Shown here one piece after another: positions 32,131 to 44,383 of a DNA stretch of 64,000 bases; within the stretch, counting starts at the first letter, position 1; each line of letters opens with the position of its first letter. The position numbers were made by a program, and so were the translations under genes. The notes under the pieces were generated by a model that was not told where the DNA came from, made no database searches, and saw nothing but the letters and a program-made list of their open reading frames with translations. Source of the DNA: Takakia lepidozioides (lineage: Eukaryota > Streptophyta > Takakiopsida > Takakiales > Takakiaceae); NCBI GenBank assembly GCA_030704615.1, contig CM060734.1:63196042-63260041 (forward strand), written 5' to 3'.

Positions 32131-35100
32131 ATGATCTCCTGCTACGGATTCGCTGCCTCCGCCTTTTCACCCCCTGCATCTCTTTGCGCACACTTATCGT
32201 CTGTCTCATCAATTTCTACACCACCACGTTTCTCACCCGCTTCCTCATTCTTGGCCTTTGGAGCCCTGCCTCTGCCCACGCTAGAGGTTGTTGCTGCAAG
32301 GAAAAACCAGGGGGGATCAAGAATACAACAAACCAAGCGGTGGAAGGCCGATGAATCGGCTAAGAAAATAGGATCAGCAGGGATAGATGTATATAGAAAC
32401 GCTTTAGAATCTACTTGTAATTCTTCACAGGAGACTCTGTTGCTTAGAGAGGACCAAGCAGTTGGACAGGTGGTGGCTGCCCAGGCTAATTTCTTGAGGG
32501 TGTATGTCGAGAGGGCCTGGGAGGATGGTGGAGCCCATGGAAAAAGTTGCGCTGGAAAGTCAGGTGGGCAACACACACATGAGATCACCGAGGTTGAGTA
32601 CATTGCTAGGACATATGATCAATTCCCAGAGAGAGGGGGAGACTCAGGGTTTATCACAGGCTCGAAGAGGAAGGGAGAAAGGAACGGTTTCGAAGGAATT
32701 TTGTCAACCGAAAGCTGCGATGTTGGGGCATCAAATACAACAGCCATGCCCAGACTGACTGCAGGACCAAAAGCAGGCACTGAATTGCTATGCGTGGTTC
32801 GCGCGCTACTGAAGAAAATCAAAAGACGAGTCCTTGTGGGAGACAAGGTGTTGGTGTCTGGAATCGATTGGACAGACAGGCGAGGAATGGTGGAAGATGT
32901 TCTCGGTAGAAAGTCCGAAATTGCCGAGCCACCTGTAGCCAATGTGGAGCATTTACTGGTGCTGTTTGCCCTCGACCGCCCGAAATTGGACCCCATGACA
33001 CTAAGCCGGTTCCTTGTGGAGGCGGAATCGACAGGCATTCCTTTCACTTTGGTGTTGAACAAGGCTGACCTTGTGCAATCGGAAGTGAGTTCTACTGCTT
33101 CACATATGCTCTCTGTCCCTCTCTCCTCCTACCGCCTTCTATCACCGCTGTATGTCTGGCGGAGTAAGCAGAGCCACGTGTGTGACATTAGTGTTCAGGT
33201 ACATCATGCTTTCTAGTGTAATGTCAATCAAGGCCATGCCTCGAGGGTTTCCCATCCTTGTCTCGTCACAACCATGATGGTTCTTGGAGACCTATCCATG
33301 CTTATACCGATAGCTTGGCCTCTCTGGGGTACTCAAATGACCCGAGTCCTTCCTTGGAATCCTAGGAAGTTGACAATAGGAAAAACAAACTACCAACCAT
33401 TGATAGACATTTCCACTCCATTCATTGGCTCAATGCAGACTGGTTTCAGCTTTATCTTGGCCGATGCTAAGAAGCTGTTTGCAAAATCTGTGTTCAACTT
33501 GATGGCCACTGCTTTTCCAGTGCATGTATCACATACTTTGACAAGATTTAGCAGATTTCTTCAGGGGATTTCCTTATTGCCAATCCGAGTTTTCAACTTG
33601 TTGGACCTGAATAATTATAGGTGTTTCATTCAAGACCATGTGAACATGATGAGCATGGTATGTATGTAAAAGATATTTTGATCATGACAGTTGTGGTCTT
33701 TTTCCAGAATTCTTAGGCTTATGGTGGCTGACTTTAGGGAGTCTAGGGATCTTTCATTTTGTTTAGTCACCTAAACCACTTGATCGGCATTATTCTTCTG
33801 TCTTCCACAAAGTAGTGTTTCTTCTGAAGGTCTGATATTTGGATGAGTCATATGACGTGTGTTGCACAGGTTATTGATGACTGGAAAGAGAGGCTAGCGA
33901 CATGGGGCTATGAACCCTTGATATGCAGTGTGGGCACACTACATGGTATAGGTCCTCTGGTGGGGCTTTTGAAGAGCGGTATATCAGTGGTAGTGGGGCC
34001 CAGCGGAGTTGGCAAGTCGAGCTTCATCAATGTGTTGCGTTATGAAGCCGGGGTTGATTTATGGCATGAGAACGAAGCCATGCAACGATTACAACAGTTT
34101 ACCTCTGAAGAAGATGGTGAAGTCGCCACACCTTGCCAGGTTTGTAGATCTGTGAGTTTTAATGAGTAAAGATCTATGGGGCATATCTGTTTTGTTGAGA
34201 TAGGCTGGGGGGCTGAGGACAGTGTGGGTTTCACCTTGGTTGCTTGGTAGGAACAGGGAGGCCATGGTAATCTTCAATGTTCTCAAGATCTACACCTCGG
34301 TTTTACCTTATTTCCTGTGATTCAGGTACTCGAAGAACTGGAACAGTTTGAAGAGCTGCAAGTAAGTGAGGTTTCAACTAGATCTGGCAGAGGAAGGCAT
34401 ACCACCCGTCATGTGTCCCTGCTTCAGTTGCCAGGTGGAGATGGTCTACTTGCTGATACCCCGGGCTTCAGTCAACCAAGCCTGGCTAGAGTCAACAGTG
34501 CTGGCTTAGGGGAACTTTTCCCAGAGGTAAGGCTCTTTCTCTCATGCTTCCTGTGATCAAAATCTTCTGCTGAAGTCACAAAAGCTTAATTCATATTTGT
34601 CTCAGTACAAAACCTTATGTTCTACCTGCTTGTATCAACAACCTTGACTACTAGATGGGTAAGAGGGAGATGTTCGAGCTGTTATAACATTGCGTTTAAG
34701 TTTAAGTGCCCAAAGGGCACATGCATAGAGAACACAGATAAATGTGATATCATTTTGCTCAAGCCTTCCTGTTGCATTTATTCAAATTGTTGCACAGCCT
34801 CCCTACTGCACTCATAGTGGGCATAGCCTGCGATCATGCGCTCCATGAGACCAGATTTTGTTGATTCTTATTAACGCATCTTTCATGCTCCCGCATTTGG
34901 CGTATGTTAACAATGGTCTTCCCCATGTTAACATATGGTGCACTTCTTGCCTCAATAAAGTCCAGTGTCATCTGTTTCCTATTTCCTTAAGCTCTACATA
35001 CCACATGCATGCTGAGTATATGCTGCAATCGACGCATGTGTTGGGAAGAACACAGATCCTCTTTGGACTCATTGGCAGAATGGAATTGGCAGGTAAGGGT

Positions 35101-36012
35101 AAGGCTCAGGACAAGTGACACTGGGGGGTGTGCATTTGCCAACTGCTTGCATGTAGGAGAGCCCAATTGTGCCGTTGGCAGCAAATGGGACCGGTACCCC
35201 CACTACATTGGTCTGTTGGATGAGGTGAGGAAAAGAGAAGAGGTCGAAAAGAGAGTTCTGGGCACCAAGCGAGAGAGTGAAATCAGGTAAGCTTCACTTT
35301 CGTAATTGGCACAAATAGGGTCACAGGATTTGAATGCACTCATTGAGCATCTACATCAAACTTGAGAGCATGCCGGTGTCGTCTTTGAAAAGGGGGGAGA
35401 GTGAGTGGCAGAGGTCCTCATTAGACTTCGCATGGTGAGCCACAGAGAATTGTGTTGTCCTCTGAGATGGACTATCTAATACAAGGCTGCAGTTATACTT
35501 GTTTGCTGCCTTTATGTAATTTGTTGTTCAATGTCGTTACAGTTTTCTAGAAGGGTCCTGTGTCTCTTCGTTTTAATGACCATCCATTGTTGCATTGGAG
35601 ATGGTTTATCTTTCCTTATCAATCGGTTACCATTAGAATGTGATTCCCAAGTTGCCTTTGAGCTAATATGGATACATTAAAATGTCAAATTGGTTGGTTT
35701 CTGTTCTTCTTAAAACTGAGTTTAAGCCATTATTGAACCTGAGTGTACTGTGCTCAACAAGGAACTCTGGCAGACATGTTAGAGTTGTTCCCCTAAAACG
35801 TGTGGGAGGTTGATCCTTGCCTAAAAGGAGTTTATATGTTGTGGTGTAGGTACAAGATGGGTGCAGCCGGGGTGAAGCAGGCAGAGCCAAGACTGGTCCC
35901 CAAGCGGCACCGGCGGGAGTCACGAAAACAGGTGCGGCAGTCACTGGATGAAGAATTGTGGGAGCAAGAGCAAGAGCAAGCTGAAGTGGAGGAGGTCATC
36001 CGTGAACGGTAA
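32131..36012 (+). CDS. plastid RsgA-type circularly permuted GTPase
   Basis: RsgA/YjeQ GTPases act in late maturation of the 30S ribosomal subunit. Five exons: 32131-33084, 33870-34139, 34326-34526, 35093-35286, 35850-36012, all in phase, 593 residues. The ATG has a strong context (gccaccatga). An N-terminal Ser/Pro/Ala-rich stretch of about 60 residues looks like a plastid transit peptide. The GTPase motifs are in permuted order: G4 LNKADL (about residue 308), G1 GPSGVGKSS (about 361-369), G3 DTPG (about 452-455). The C-terminal zinc site CAFANCLHVGEPNC has the family spacing C-x4-C-x-H-x5-C. The last exon ends in a charged tail, common in plant members. Residues 60-240 are poorly conserved. 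The retained-reading ORF past 33084 is intron. Confidence 0.95.
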
Positions 36013-38530
36013 TTGGCGGTAAGTGTACAATGATGAGCGTACGAAAATTGCAAATTTTTTTGCTTTACAACATCCAGGTGCAAGAATGCATTTGAGTAGT
36101 ACCTAAAAGAGAAGGAAATGCAGTATCTGCATAAGGGATGGAGCCCACATTTTTGCAGTTGACCACAGCTGATTTTTCCCTACACGACGTCCTGCATCAG
36201 CCTGTACAAAGTGAAATATCATTGCAGAAAGGCTGGTTTTCAAATATAAGAGAAGGGATGTAATTGGCAGGAGGTAAAAGTTGGGCATACTATGGACATA
36301 CAGATGAAGTCTGTACTCACTTTGGAGCAACCTTCGAAAGAGCCCTAGTCTCATCCTTCCCACTTAGTTGTTTCTGTTTCTGACTCATCTTTAACCCCCT
36401 TGTTTGTTTTCTTGTGGCATGGTGGATTGCAATTCCTTTCGATTCGGAATCTGCATCTGTCAGTTTGAGTCAGTCTCAGATATAAACCTTATACCACCTG
36501 AAGTATACTTATTCCTATGATCTCCCCCTAAAAGAAATAGGAACTGTTCTCCAAACTCTGAAGTACTTATATAGGCACTTCAGCCGTTGGTCTATTCAAA
36601 TGATCAAGAACAATCCTATGTGGGGAGCTTTCTTCAGCCCACCCCTGCCAGTTAGGTCGTCTCTCTCTCCTCTTTATATTTTTTATTTTTGCAGATTTCT
36701 ATGATTTGAAGGCAACTATGTCTTGTGGTTGAGTTGTCCCATGTTGACACTGACTCTCAGTTGAGAACTGATGAAGTCAGTACAGGAGTTGTAACAGCTG
36801 GTCACTGATATACAGGATGTAATTGATTTGTCTCCTATTAGAATGACTCTCTAAGTAAGGGACACCAGCTTTCTTGTTTCCCCTCTTTGTATGTTCCTTT
36901 TCAGCATGACTTTCCTTGATGTTTTGTCCTTGTGCATTGTTTTCCACCTTTGAAAGTTCTTTTACTTGGGATGTGGCTATCTTGTTTTATCTGTGGTTAC
37001 CTCTCAATTGTGAGTTCAAAGTTTTACTGTCCTTTTTCCATGTCTATGTTACCCAACAACATGGAAGGTCTATTTGTCAATTTATCTACAGTAAAACGAA
37101 CTCAGTTGTTTAAATTGTTTATACGTGGGTTTAGGACGTTAGGACTTACATCAAGGAAGTCACTTCTTATCACAGTCGACATTTAGCTATAACTACCTAA
37201 CCATCAGTAACCTCTTGTTTTTGAGCTGTCAAGTAGATCATTTAGAAAGCTATACCGAATAACGAGAGTTATGTACCGGCGTGAAGAATTCCCAAGCTGG
37301 CCATGAGATGTGGATCCACTTGAAACAGTACAGAACATGCACCTGATTATTGCTAAGCTTAGTAGAGGCCCCATTCATCACTATCGGTTGTCACTGTGCA
37401 CAGACAGGCCAGTGAGTATGGTGCATGTTAGCTTTGCAATGATGGTTGACATAGATGAGATGCGTGCAAGCTTCCGTGTATTGGACTTATTAATGCATGC
37501 AGGGCAGGTTGTTGTGACAAGAATACTGGTGTAAGTGTCCGTCTTTGAACTTTTAAGTAAAGGATGAGACTCTTCAATTGGGTGGTTATGTCCAACCACA
37601 GTTCCTGATTCATTGCTCATTTTTCTGTAAGTGCCTGCGGTTCAGTGTACAAAAATCTGCATTGTTCTTCAATTGGGTGGTTATGTCCAACCAAGGTTCC
37701 TCATTCATTGCTCATTTTTTTGGAAGTGTCTCCTGTTTTGTGTACAAAAACCTGCATTGTTACACTCCCACTGCAAGGCACCGTGCGGCCTCATTACGAC
37801 GAGGCCACACAAAATTCAGAGGCCAAGGCACATGCTCTGCTACCTGACGTCTATGCCCACACTAGTTACCTGTTCTATCAGCTGTGAACTGGGGACCTTT
37901 CTATATCTCACTGCTCTTCCTAGCTCCTGCCTGAAGGTGCCTAATCCTGAGGGCACGATGCAAACTGTCAGCCTCAGGACATGGTTCAAACTAAAAAGTC
38001 CAGTCAGGTGTCACACAGCACCCAATGGATGGACTCTTTCAGAACAATCTATTAGGACTTCACTTCCAACCCCAAACATCATCACCTTAAAGGCCTCCCG
38101 ACAACCTACATCCACTGTTGTTGTAAGTTTGGGAAAATGTGCGAGTTATATCATTTACATACTCTTGTTAGCCGGCAGCAAGCTGCAGTCTGAGCCTAGC
38201 CACATCTTGGGTCAAGGAGAGACTGTCGAATCAATTGTTGGGTAACTCTGGAAACACATCTGAAACCTGGTGAATGCTAGACTTACCCCAAGCTGCTGGG
38301 GTACAGATAAGTCTGGAATTGTAGAGCTGACAATCCCGGGCATGTTAGCAAAGGTAGAGACTGGTGAAGTCTCCTGACTTTTGGTGCATTGAAAAACTCT
38401 TCACCAAGTCACCAGTAACAGCTTGTCAGTAGTTCATTTGTCAAACATCCAACTCTCCGATACACTGCTGTCATTGCATTCGGGACCAATCCGACCTGTG
38501 GAGATGCATGTTGACATCATGAAACACCAT
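36013..38530. other. convergent intergenic region
   Basis: About 2.5 kb between the stop codons of the RsgA gene and the HTATSF1-like gene. No supported coding sequence. Contains a tandem duplication of about 98 bp at 37572-37762. Confidence 0.6.
37572..37762 (+). repeat. 98-bp tandem duplication
   Basis: Both copies begin cttcaattgggtggttatgt and end tgtacaaaaa.ctgcattgtt (37572-37667 and 37670-37762), with a handful of differences. Confidence 0.9.
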
Positions 38531-41500
38531 CTACTGAGCATCTAGCTCTGCCCCAAACTGTTCCAACCTTGATGCATCTTCTGCCGGGTCTCGAACTAAA
38601 GCATAATTGACAAGTCCATTGTCCTCAAACGCTTCAATCTGCCTTCCTCCAAACCTGGAACAAGACACTCACGCTCTGAGCCCTGTGCTTGTCCTCGCAA
38701 TCACATGAAGATTTGAACAATACGAAGTGTACAATTCATTTCCCACATAGAAAGAGACACAAAGACGAAAAAGATGGGACGGAAGAACTTGCTTACCATC
38801 GTCCATTCATAACCTGAATGCACTTCAAGCCAGCCTTCTTTTCCTTAAATTTCACCATCACCACTCCATCTGGATGATTCTCGTATACCTACAAAGGTAG
38901 AACACCTCACTAGGCTTAGTTTTAATTATATCACTGCCCTACACTTCCAACTAAATAACACACAGGTTAATGCACGAAGTAATCATATAAATTAGTTCCA
39001 CCCCCAAATTGAAACTGCACTTGAATTTGAAGAAATCATGCGTCTTTGCTTGCTTGCATGATTACCCTAAGCCTCTCGATGGGTCCAATTTTGGTGCACT
39101 CGTCCATTACATCTGCCTCCAGCTCTGGCAGGAAACTTGGATCTGACTGCAGCAGAACAGATGTAAACACAACTTTACTGATGCACCACATTCACCTAGA
39201 CCCTGCTCTAAGACGACAATAAACACTACTGACTGCTGCATCCTACTTTCAAATGATTGATTTAACCTTCTCAGATGGAGGGACTTTTGACATCCACTAA
39301 GGATTGTAATCATGTAATAGATGGTGCCTACTGCTGCTCTGTCCCTCTCACCAACTGGAAAAAGGAAGCATCAATCCTCAGTATGGAGATGTGAGCTAAG
39401 ACATTGCCCAGTAAGGGGAAAAATCCCATTAGTACACTGCACAAAGCTATGGTCACAGGGAAGGGCGAAGAGAGATGTACCCCTTGACAGAGCTCTGGAA
39501 ATGCTATTGCACTGCTGCTCTGTATGCTTTTTATACATGGAGAAAGGAAGCATTGATCCTCAGGATGGACATGTGAGTTAAGAAATAGGCAAGTTAAGGA
39601 AAAAAAGCCCCATGATTAGTTCATTGCACAGCGAGGGGAAGATGTACCACTTAACACAGCACTCTAGGAACACTATCTTAAAACAGGTTTATACCTTTTT
39701 CTAGAGGAATTCTACCATGTGTTAAATAATATTCTCAGACTTTACAATGAATTATCTTCCAAGACATTCCCCTTAGAAAGTCATCTATGACATACACTTT
39801 GAGGACTTCATCGCCCCAGGACAAGAGAAGCATGGACCAGCAGTTGAAGCACAGAGAATCTAGACAGCTCTAGCTACTGCAGAGAGTGTACTAACCAGCA
39901 ACTCTGCCCGCACAAACATGTGCTTCAAAATCACGGTCATGGGCTCTTCCTTCTTCTTATCATCAAAACCTCCTGAACCTCAACAAAACCCGCACTATTA
40001 AAGCTGGCTCATCCCAGTTTGGAATGAGAGGGGCAGCAGAACTGAGATATATCACTTCTTCGCTGTCCACAAAAACAGAGAATAAGGAATGCCGCGACAA
40101 TTTATAAAGACTTAAAGATCCAAGCAATCTGTGCACACCATGAGAACTGATTTACACACCCCATCCAAGCGCCTTTTGCTCCAAGTGTTTGAGCTTCTTC
40201 TTCTTCTGCTTATTTTGCTGCTTCTTCACAAACACCTCCCCTGCTTCCACTCACAAGTGTGAGTCTCCCTCTCTCTCTCTCTCTCACACACATTTCCGCT
40301 CAAACTGGGCGCGGGGTCAATGGCCACAAGGCTACGGCAAACAACGTCTTATGAGTACATTCTCTCTCACACACACACACACACACGTCCGGGGTTCTCT
40401 CACCAGAGAGACGCTCCTCTTCAAATCTATCAAGGGAATTGTGCCTATACCTCTACTTACCACCTTTGAAAGTCTCGAGGCTGAGCCAAAAGCCCAGGCC
40501 CTTTTGGGGCCTAGTTATTAGGCAAACCACACACAGCAGGTCAAGGCATTTTGTAAAGGCATTTATACAAGATATCAGGAAAACCTGGATCAATTGTTTA
40601 TTCCGCGGTAAGTCTTACTACCAGCGTCAGCCCCTGACAAAGGTAGGTTCTGTCCCTTTGTGTTCCGCTCAAACTGGGCGTGGGGTCAATGGCCACAAGG
40701 CAACGTCTTATGAGGACATTTTCTCTCTCTCTCTCTCTCTCTCACAAACACACACACAAATGTATAATCTGGATCACGCATCCAACAGATGGCCAAGAGG
40801 TTTAGGGCACAAAGCAAACTTACAAACGGTCATGGGTGCAAAGCCACATAGGAGTATATTGTAGCGAGTAGCTTAATATTTGTAAGTATGTGATGAGTGG
40901 GGTATAGTTTAATATACCCTTTTGCTCAAACTTAGCACGTGTCACAGTCATTAGCGGTCGTCCCCCTGGTCTCAAGGAGGTTCCATCAAGAATCTTGAGA
41001 GCTAGGTCCACTGAAGGCTCCTGTTGCCAACAAGATGACACCCCATGTGAGCAGGAACGCTTGGATGGAGCTATACCTGTGGTTCAACATGCCCATAAGT
41101 TCACATAACCATAAACTCACATGGAGACTTCACCCTACAGGTGAACAAATATAAAGTTCAGGGTACCTTCAAATACGTAACCAAACCGTCTCCTTTCTGT
41201 CTGGCTGTTGCTCTGTCCACGTAGAGCTTAACACGTGGCTGTTTAGTCTCAGGATCCTGCAAAGTGCGGTAGATAAGAAAGAATGGTGCACAAACTATCA
41301 ACCATGCTTGCCCCACCCCCCGCTGCAGCTACAGACAAGCAATATAACCATATCAGCAAGAACCCTACATGATCATGTTTTATCAACACATACAAATAGG
41401 CACACTGACGGCCTTACTAAGCTTGCCCCACCTAGTCTTGACTTTGAAAGGAGACTGCCCTGAAATACTCCTCGACTTCAATCTCATCCACACACTCCCA

Positions 41501-44106
41501 CACAGAGAGGGAGATACAGAGAGTGTACTCATGAGACATTGTTTGCTGTAGCCTTGTGGCCACACACCAGGGAGAATCGGAGAGGCATTAGGAGAGTTTA
41601 GAAAATGTAAGGAGCAGAGGAGGTCTTTCACCTCCTTAATGAGGCCACATTTAGAAAAGACTTCCACCACCTGCCATTGTATCCATGTAAATGCAAAGTA
41701 AGTTCAGACTCCTGTATAGAGGGCAACCAATTAAAGAAAGAAAAAACATGCCACATCCAAAGCAAAAATCAGTTCTTTGCAAAGAGAACAAACGATGGTA
41801 AACAAAAAACACACGCATCCTACTTTCATGCCCTGCTCAGGCAGAATGACGAACGATACGGACAGTAAAAGCAGTTTTCACATTCATTGCCTGTATTAAC
41901 TTGATCACCAAGCATGCCAACCTTGCTCAGCAAATCCCACTCTCCCTCTCCCTTCCTGTATCCCTCCAGATGGCAATATGGATTCCTGAGCCAGAATAAG
42001 CTCTCTTACCATGAAGCAACAAGGGAACCAAGTGAAGAGGATGTAAACTACTAATGTTGCAGTACGCGTGCACACACCATTTACAGTTTGTCCACATTTC
42101 GATACTGAGCATAGGTCGTAAATTAGTATCTCTGCAGGTTCTTGAAAGGCAGGAGCATGTTTTCGGGGGGCCAGCATGATGCGCCAGAGCTGCAGGGGGA
42201 TACAACAGGTGGCACAGCTAACAAGAAGCTGCCACACTGCAACCAGAATTAATCTGTCAGAACGCACCTCGTCTACTGTAGCATCTTCCGGAAAGCCATC
42301 AACATACACATGAGTGTTGACCTTGAGATCAAACCAGGCCTCGGGTTCCTTTGTAGGCTCCTGCGCCCAAAGACCATTTCTAAGAACATGGAAGCTGCTA
42401 GACTGAGCAAATAACCAAAATGCAGGCAGTGTAGAGAAACTCATTAACCAAGAAGCCTGCCGCTGCCAACTGTGTACCCATGCTATCATAACATGGCAGA
42501 TGCCCACATACACTCATTTCATGCAACCAAACATCCCCTATCCTTGCAATTTAAGACTGCTGTGGTCATCTGGAAAAAACCAGGGAAGTTTTCGTGGATT
42601 ATGCCATTTGAACCAGATCAAGTACGAAAATCAACCGGGCCTGTATGAATAGTCAAGGGTTGGAGTAAGGGACTGAGTGGTAATAACATGTTAGTTCCTG
42701 ACAAGCTAAAACCAGAATACCACAGAATCCATATCACCAAACAGCATACTGAAATTCTTTGGACCTAACCAATCTGACCATTGTAGAGAAGTGTAACTTG
42801 CCACAGAGTAAACAACGACTGCAGCAGTAGAGACGTAAATCCAACAATCTGAGCCATCACAGATATTACCTTCTTTGCTGGTACCTCAACTTCATCGCTC
42901 TTGCGCTTTGCTCCAAGCTGACCTTCAGAATTTTCAGGCAAAGATGCAGGGGTGGCGTCATTGATGTGTGCTGCCATAACTACTGACAGAGTTGGGAAGA
43001 CTTCTTCCTCCTGTACAAATGTCATCTCCTCAGCTCCATAGGCCAGCAAGCCTGCCACACCCTCCTCCTGCCCCATTTCCAACCCTATCAGCTCCTGCTT
43101 ACAACATTTCATTTATGATTGAAAGCTGGCTGAGAACTCCCCCTGGTTATCCATTCAGCATTAGGCATCCGCAGCCTTTACACTCACAGGCCGCTACTTA
43201 GTAGTAGGTACAAACCTCAGCCAGCAAGAATGCAACAATTCTGCTAAGACACAAAGCAAAGAGAGATCAAACGAGATAATCGACCATGAAGTCAACCACT
43301 GTCTCACTACACCATGAACTTGGCCCTTGCCATATTTGCATACAATGGTCCAACACTACCCCTTCACCTAGACCCCTTCACCTAGACTCGCGGATAAGCA
43401 GGAGAGAGTTTAGTGAACACGCATTTCATCAAGAGGATATTTGGACGTACACCAATATCGCCGTGATTCAATATGACCTTAGTTGGTGGAGTGATTGTCT
43501 GGTGAATTCCGTTAACGAACGAGACCTCAGCCTGCTAACTACTCGTACGGCGTGTTAGGAGTACCTTCCTTCCTACTGTCTCCTCTCAATTGACCTAGTA
43601 GCTCTGATGGTTTTCCCTCGTTCCTCACTCTATCGGTGGAACAGATGCGTGGATTGGCACGAGCGTACCTGGGGTACCCAAGCCTTGAAAGTATGGTCCC
43701 ATTTGTAAACAGTGCCATCGTCATCAATAAACTCTTGTTCCCCTTCCGGAGGGCTCGGGGGCCTTTCTTCCTGATCGTCAACCACAGCGGGTTCAGCTTT
43801 CCATGACACGTTCGCTCCCGTGACAGCCTTGCGAGTATCAGAACGCCCACGGCGGCCTTTGCCAGCCTTGAGAGCCTCTGCCTCCTCCTCTGCAAGGCGA
43901 ATCTCTTCCTGCCATCTCTGATAGTCGTCATCCTCGTCAGCCTTGCTCGGTAGGTCTGTAGTCTCCGTTTCTTGCAGCAATCCGTGGCTCGGTGCTGCTC
44001 CCCCCTCAATCACATTCCCATTTCTAGCACGCTCCTCCGATTCTTGACAGTAGCGGAGCTCTGCAGGCTCCGCGCTAGGGTCAGCAGCGCTGCGGCCCGC
44101 GGCCAT
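38531..44106 (-). CDS. HTATSF1/CUS2-like splicing factor
   Basis: Homologues bind U2 snRNP and SF3B1 and assist branch-site recognition; nuclear. Eleven exons on the minus strand: 44106-43669, 43067-42870, 42360-42268, 41670-41632, 41256-41167, 41020-40918, 40240-40160, 39972-39896, 39146-39066, 38888-38797, 38654-38531. All are in phase, 471 residues. An acidic N-terminal region ends in EFIDDDGTVYKWDHTFKAWV, a family hallmark. RRM1 starts at NTHVYVDGFPEDATVDE and spans about residues 226-312. A Lys-rich linker (KKQQNKQKKKKLKHLEQKAL) follows. RRM2 is a UHM with MTVILKHMFV and NGRWFGGRQIEAFEDNG, whose R-W-F binds ligand Trp. Introns hold copies of a dispersed repeat and a local duplication. 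Head-to-head with the plastid-protein gene. Confidence 0.94.
39332..39690. repeat. 182-bp-spaced tandem duplication in an intron
   Basis: Segments containing ggaaaaaggaagcatcaatc (from 39357) and ggagaaaggaagcattgatc (from 39539) continue in parallel through gagatgtacc. Diverged, so old. Lies in the HTATSF1-like intron between 39146 and 39896. Confidence 0.75.
40305..40400 (+). repeat. dispersed intronic repeat, copy 2
   Basis: Core ttccgctcaaactgggcg, then ggggtcaatggccacaaggc, then aacgtcttatgag. Followed by CT and AC tracts. Confidence 0.75.
40665..40760 (+). repeat. dispersed intronic repeat, copy 3
   Basis: Same orientation and nearly the same core as the copy 360 bp upstream, in the same intron, again followed by CT and AC tracts. 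It lacks the short ctacggcaaac segment. Confidence 0.75.
41505..41600 (-). repeat. dispersed intronic repeat, copy 4
   Basis: Inverted relative to copies 2 and 3: the plus strand has gtactcatgagacattgttt then gctgtagccttgtggccaca. Lies in the HTATSF1-like intron between 41256 and 41632. Confidence 0.65.
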
Positions 44107-44383
44107 GCCTCCCTCGCACCTCCCACTGCCGAGCTCTCTCTCCCCGCTCCGCACCCTCCTTCTACCCCTAGCTCAACGAATGGTGACGGATAAAGTTCCC
44201 AACCCGCATACATCCATCCATGAGCTCCAAGGCAGAGGCGGATTGGGTGGGGGTCTATCTACAAGGCACGTTAACTTATCATCGTCTTCTCCAAACTGCG
44301 CTTCTCTCTTGTCTCCTCTTTCCTTGCCTTTCCTTTTCTTTTCTCGTCTTCTTCGCTTCGCTTCCTGGCTGTAGCCGTGTACG
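44107..44383. promoter_or_regulatory. bidirectional promoter
   Basis: 277 bp between the ATGs of the divergent HTATSF1-like and plastid-protein genes. No TATA box is seen. A pyrimidine-rich patch at 44282-44370 precedes the plus-strand start, as in TATA-less plant core promoters. Confidence 0.6.

Noticed and set aside
32131-36012. Bacterial contamination, because RsgA is a bacterial family
   Set aside because: The gene has four GT-AG introns and a transit-like N-terminus and sits among plant-type genes; it is a normal plastid-lineage gene.
35850-36012. Last exon as a separate small gene
   Set aside because: The phase and the conserved RsgA C-terminal pattern join it to the exon ending at 35286.
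41905-42513. 202-codon minus-strand ORF
   Set aside because: Only 42268-42360 is an exon of the HTATSF1-like gene; the rest is intron that happens to stay open.
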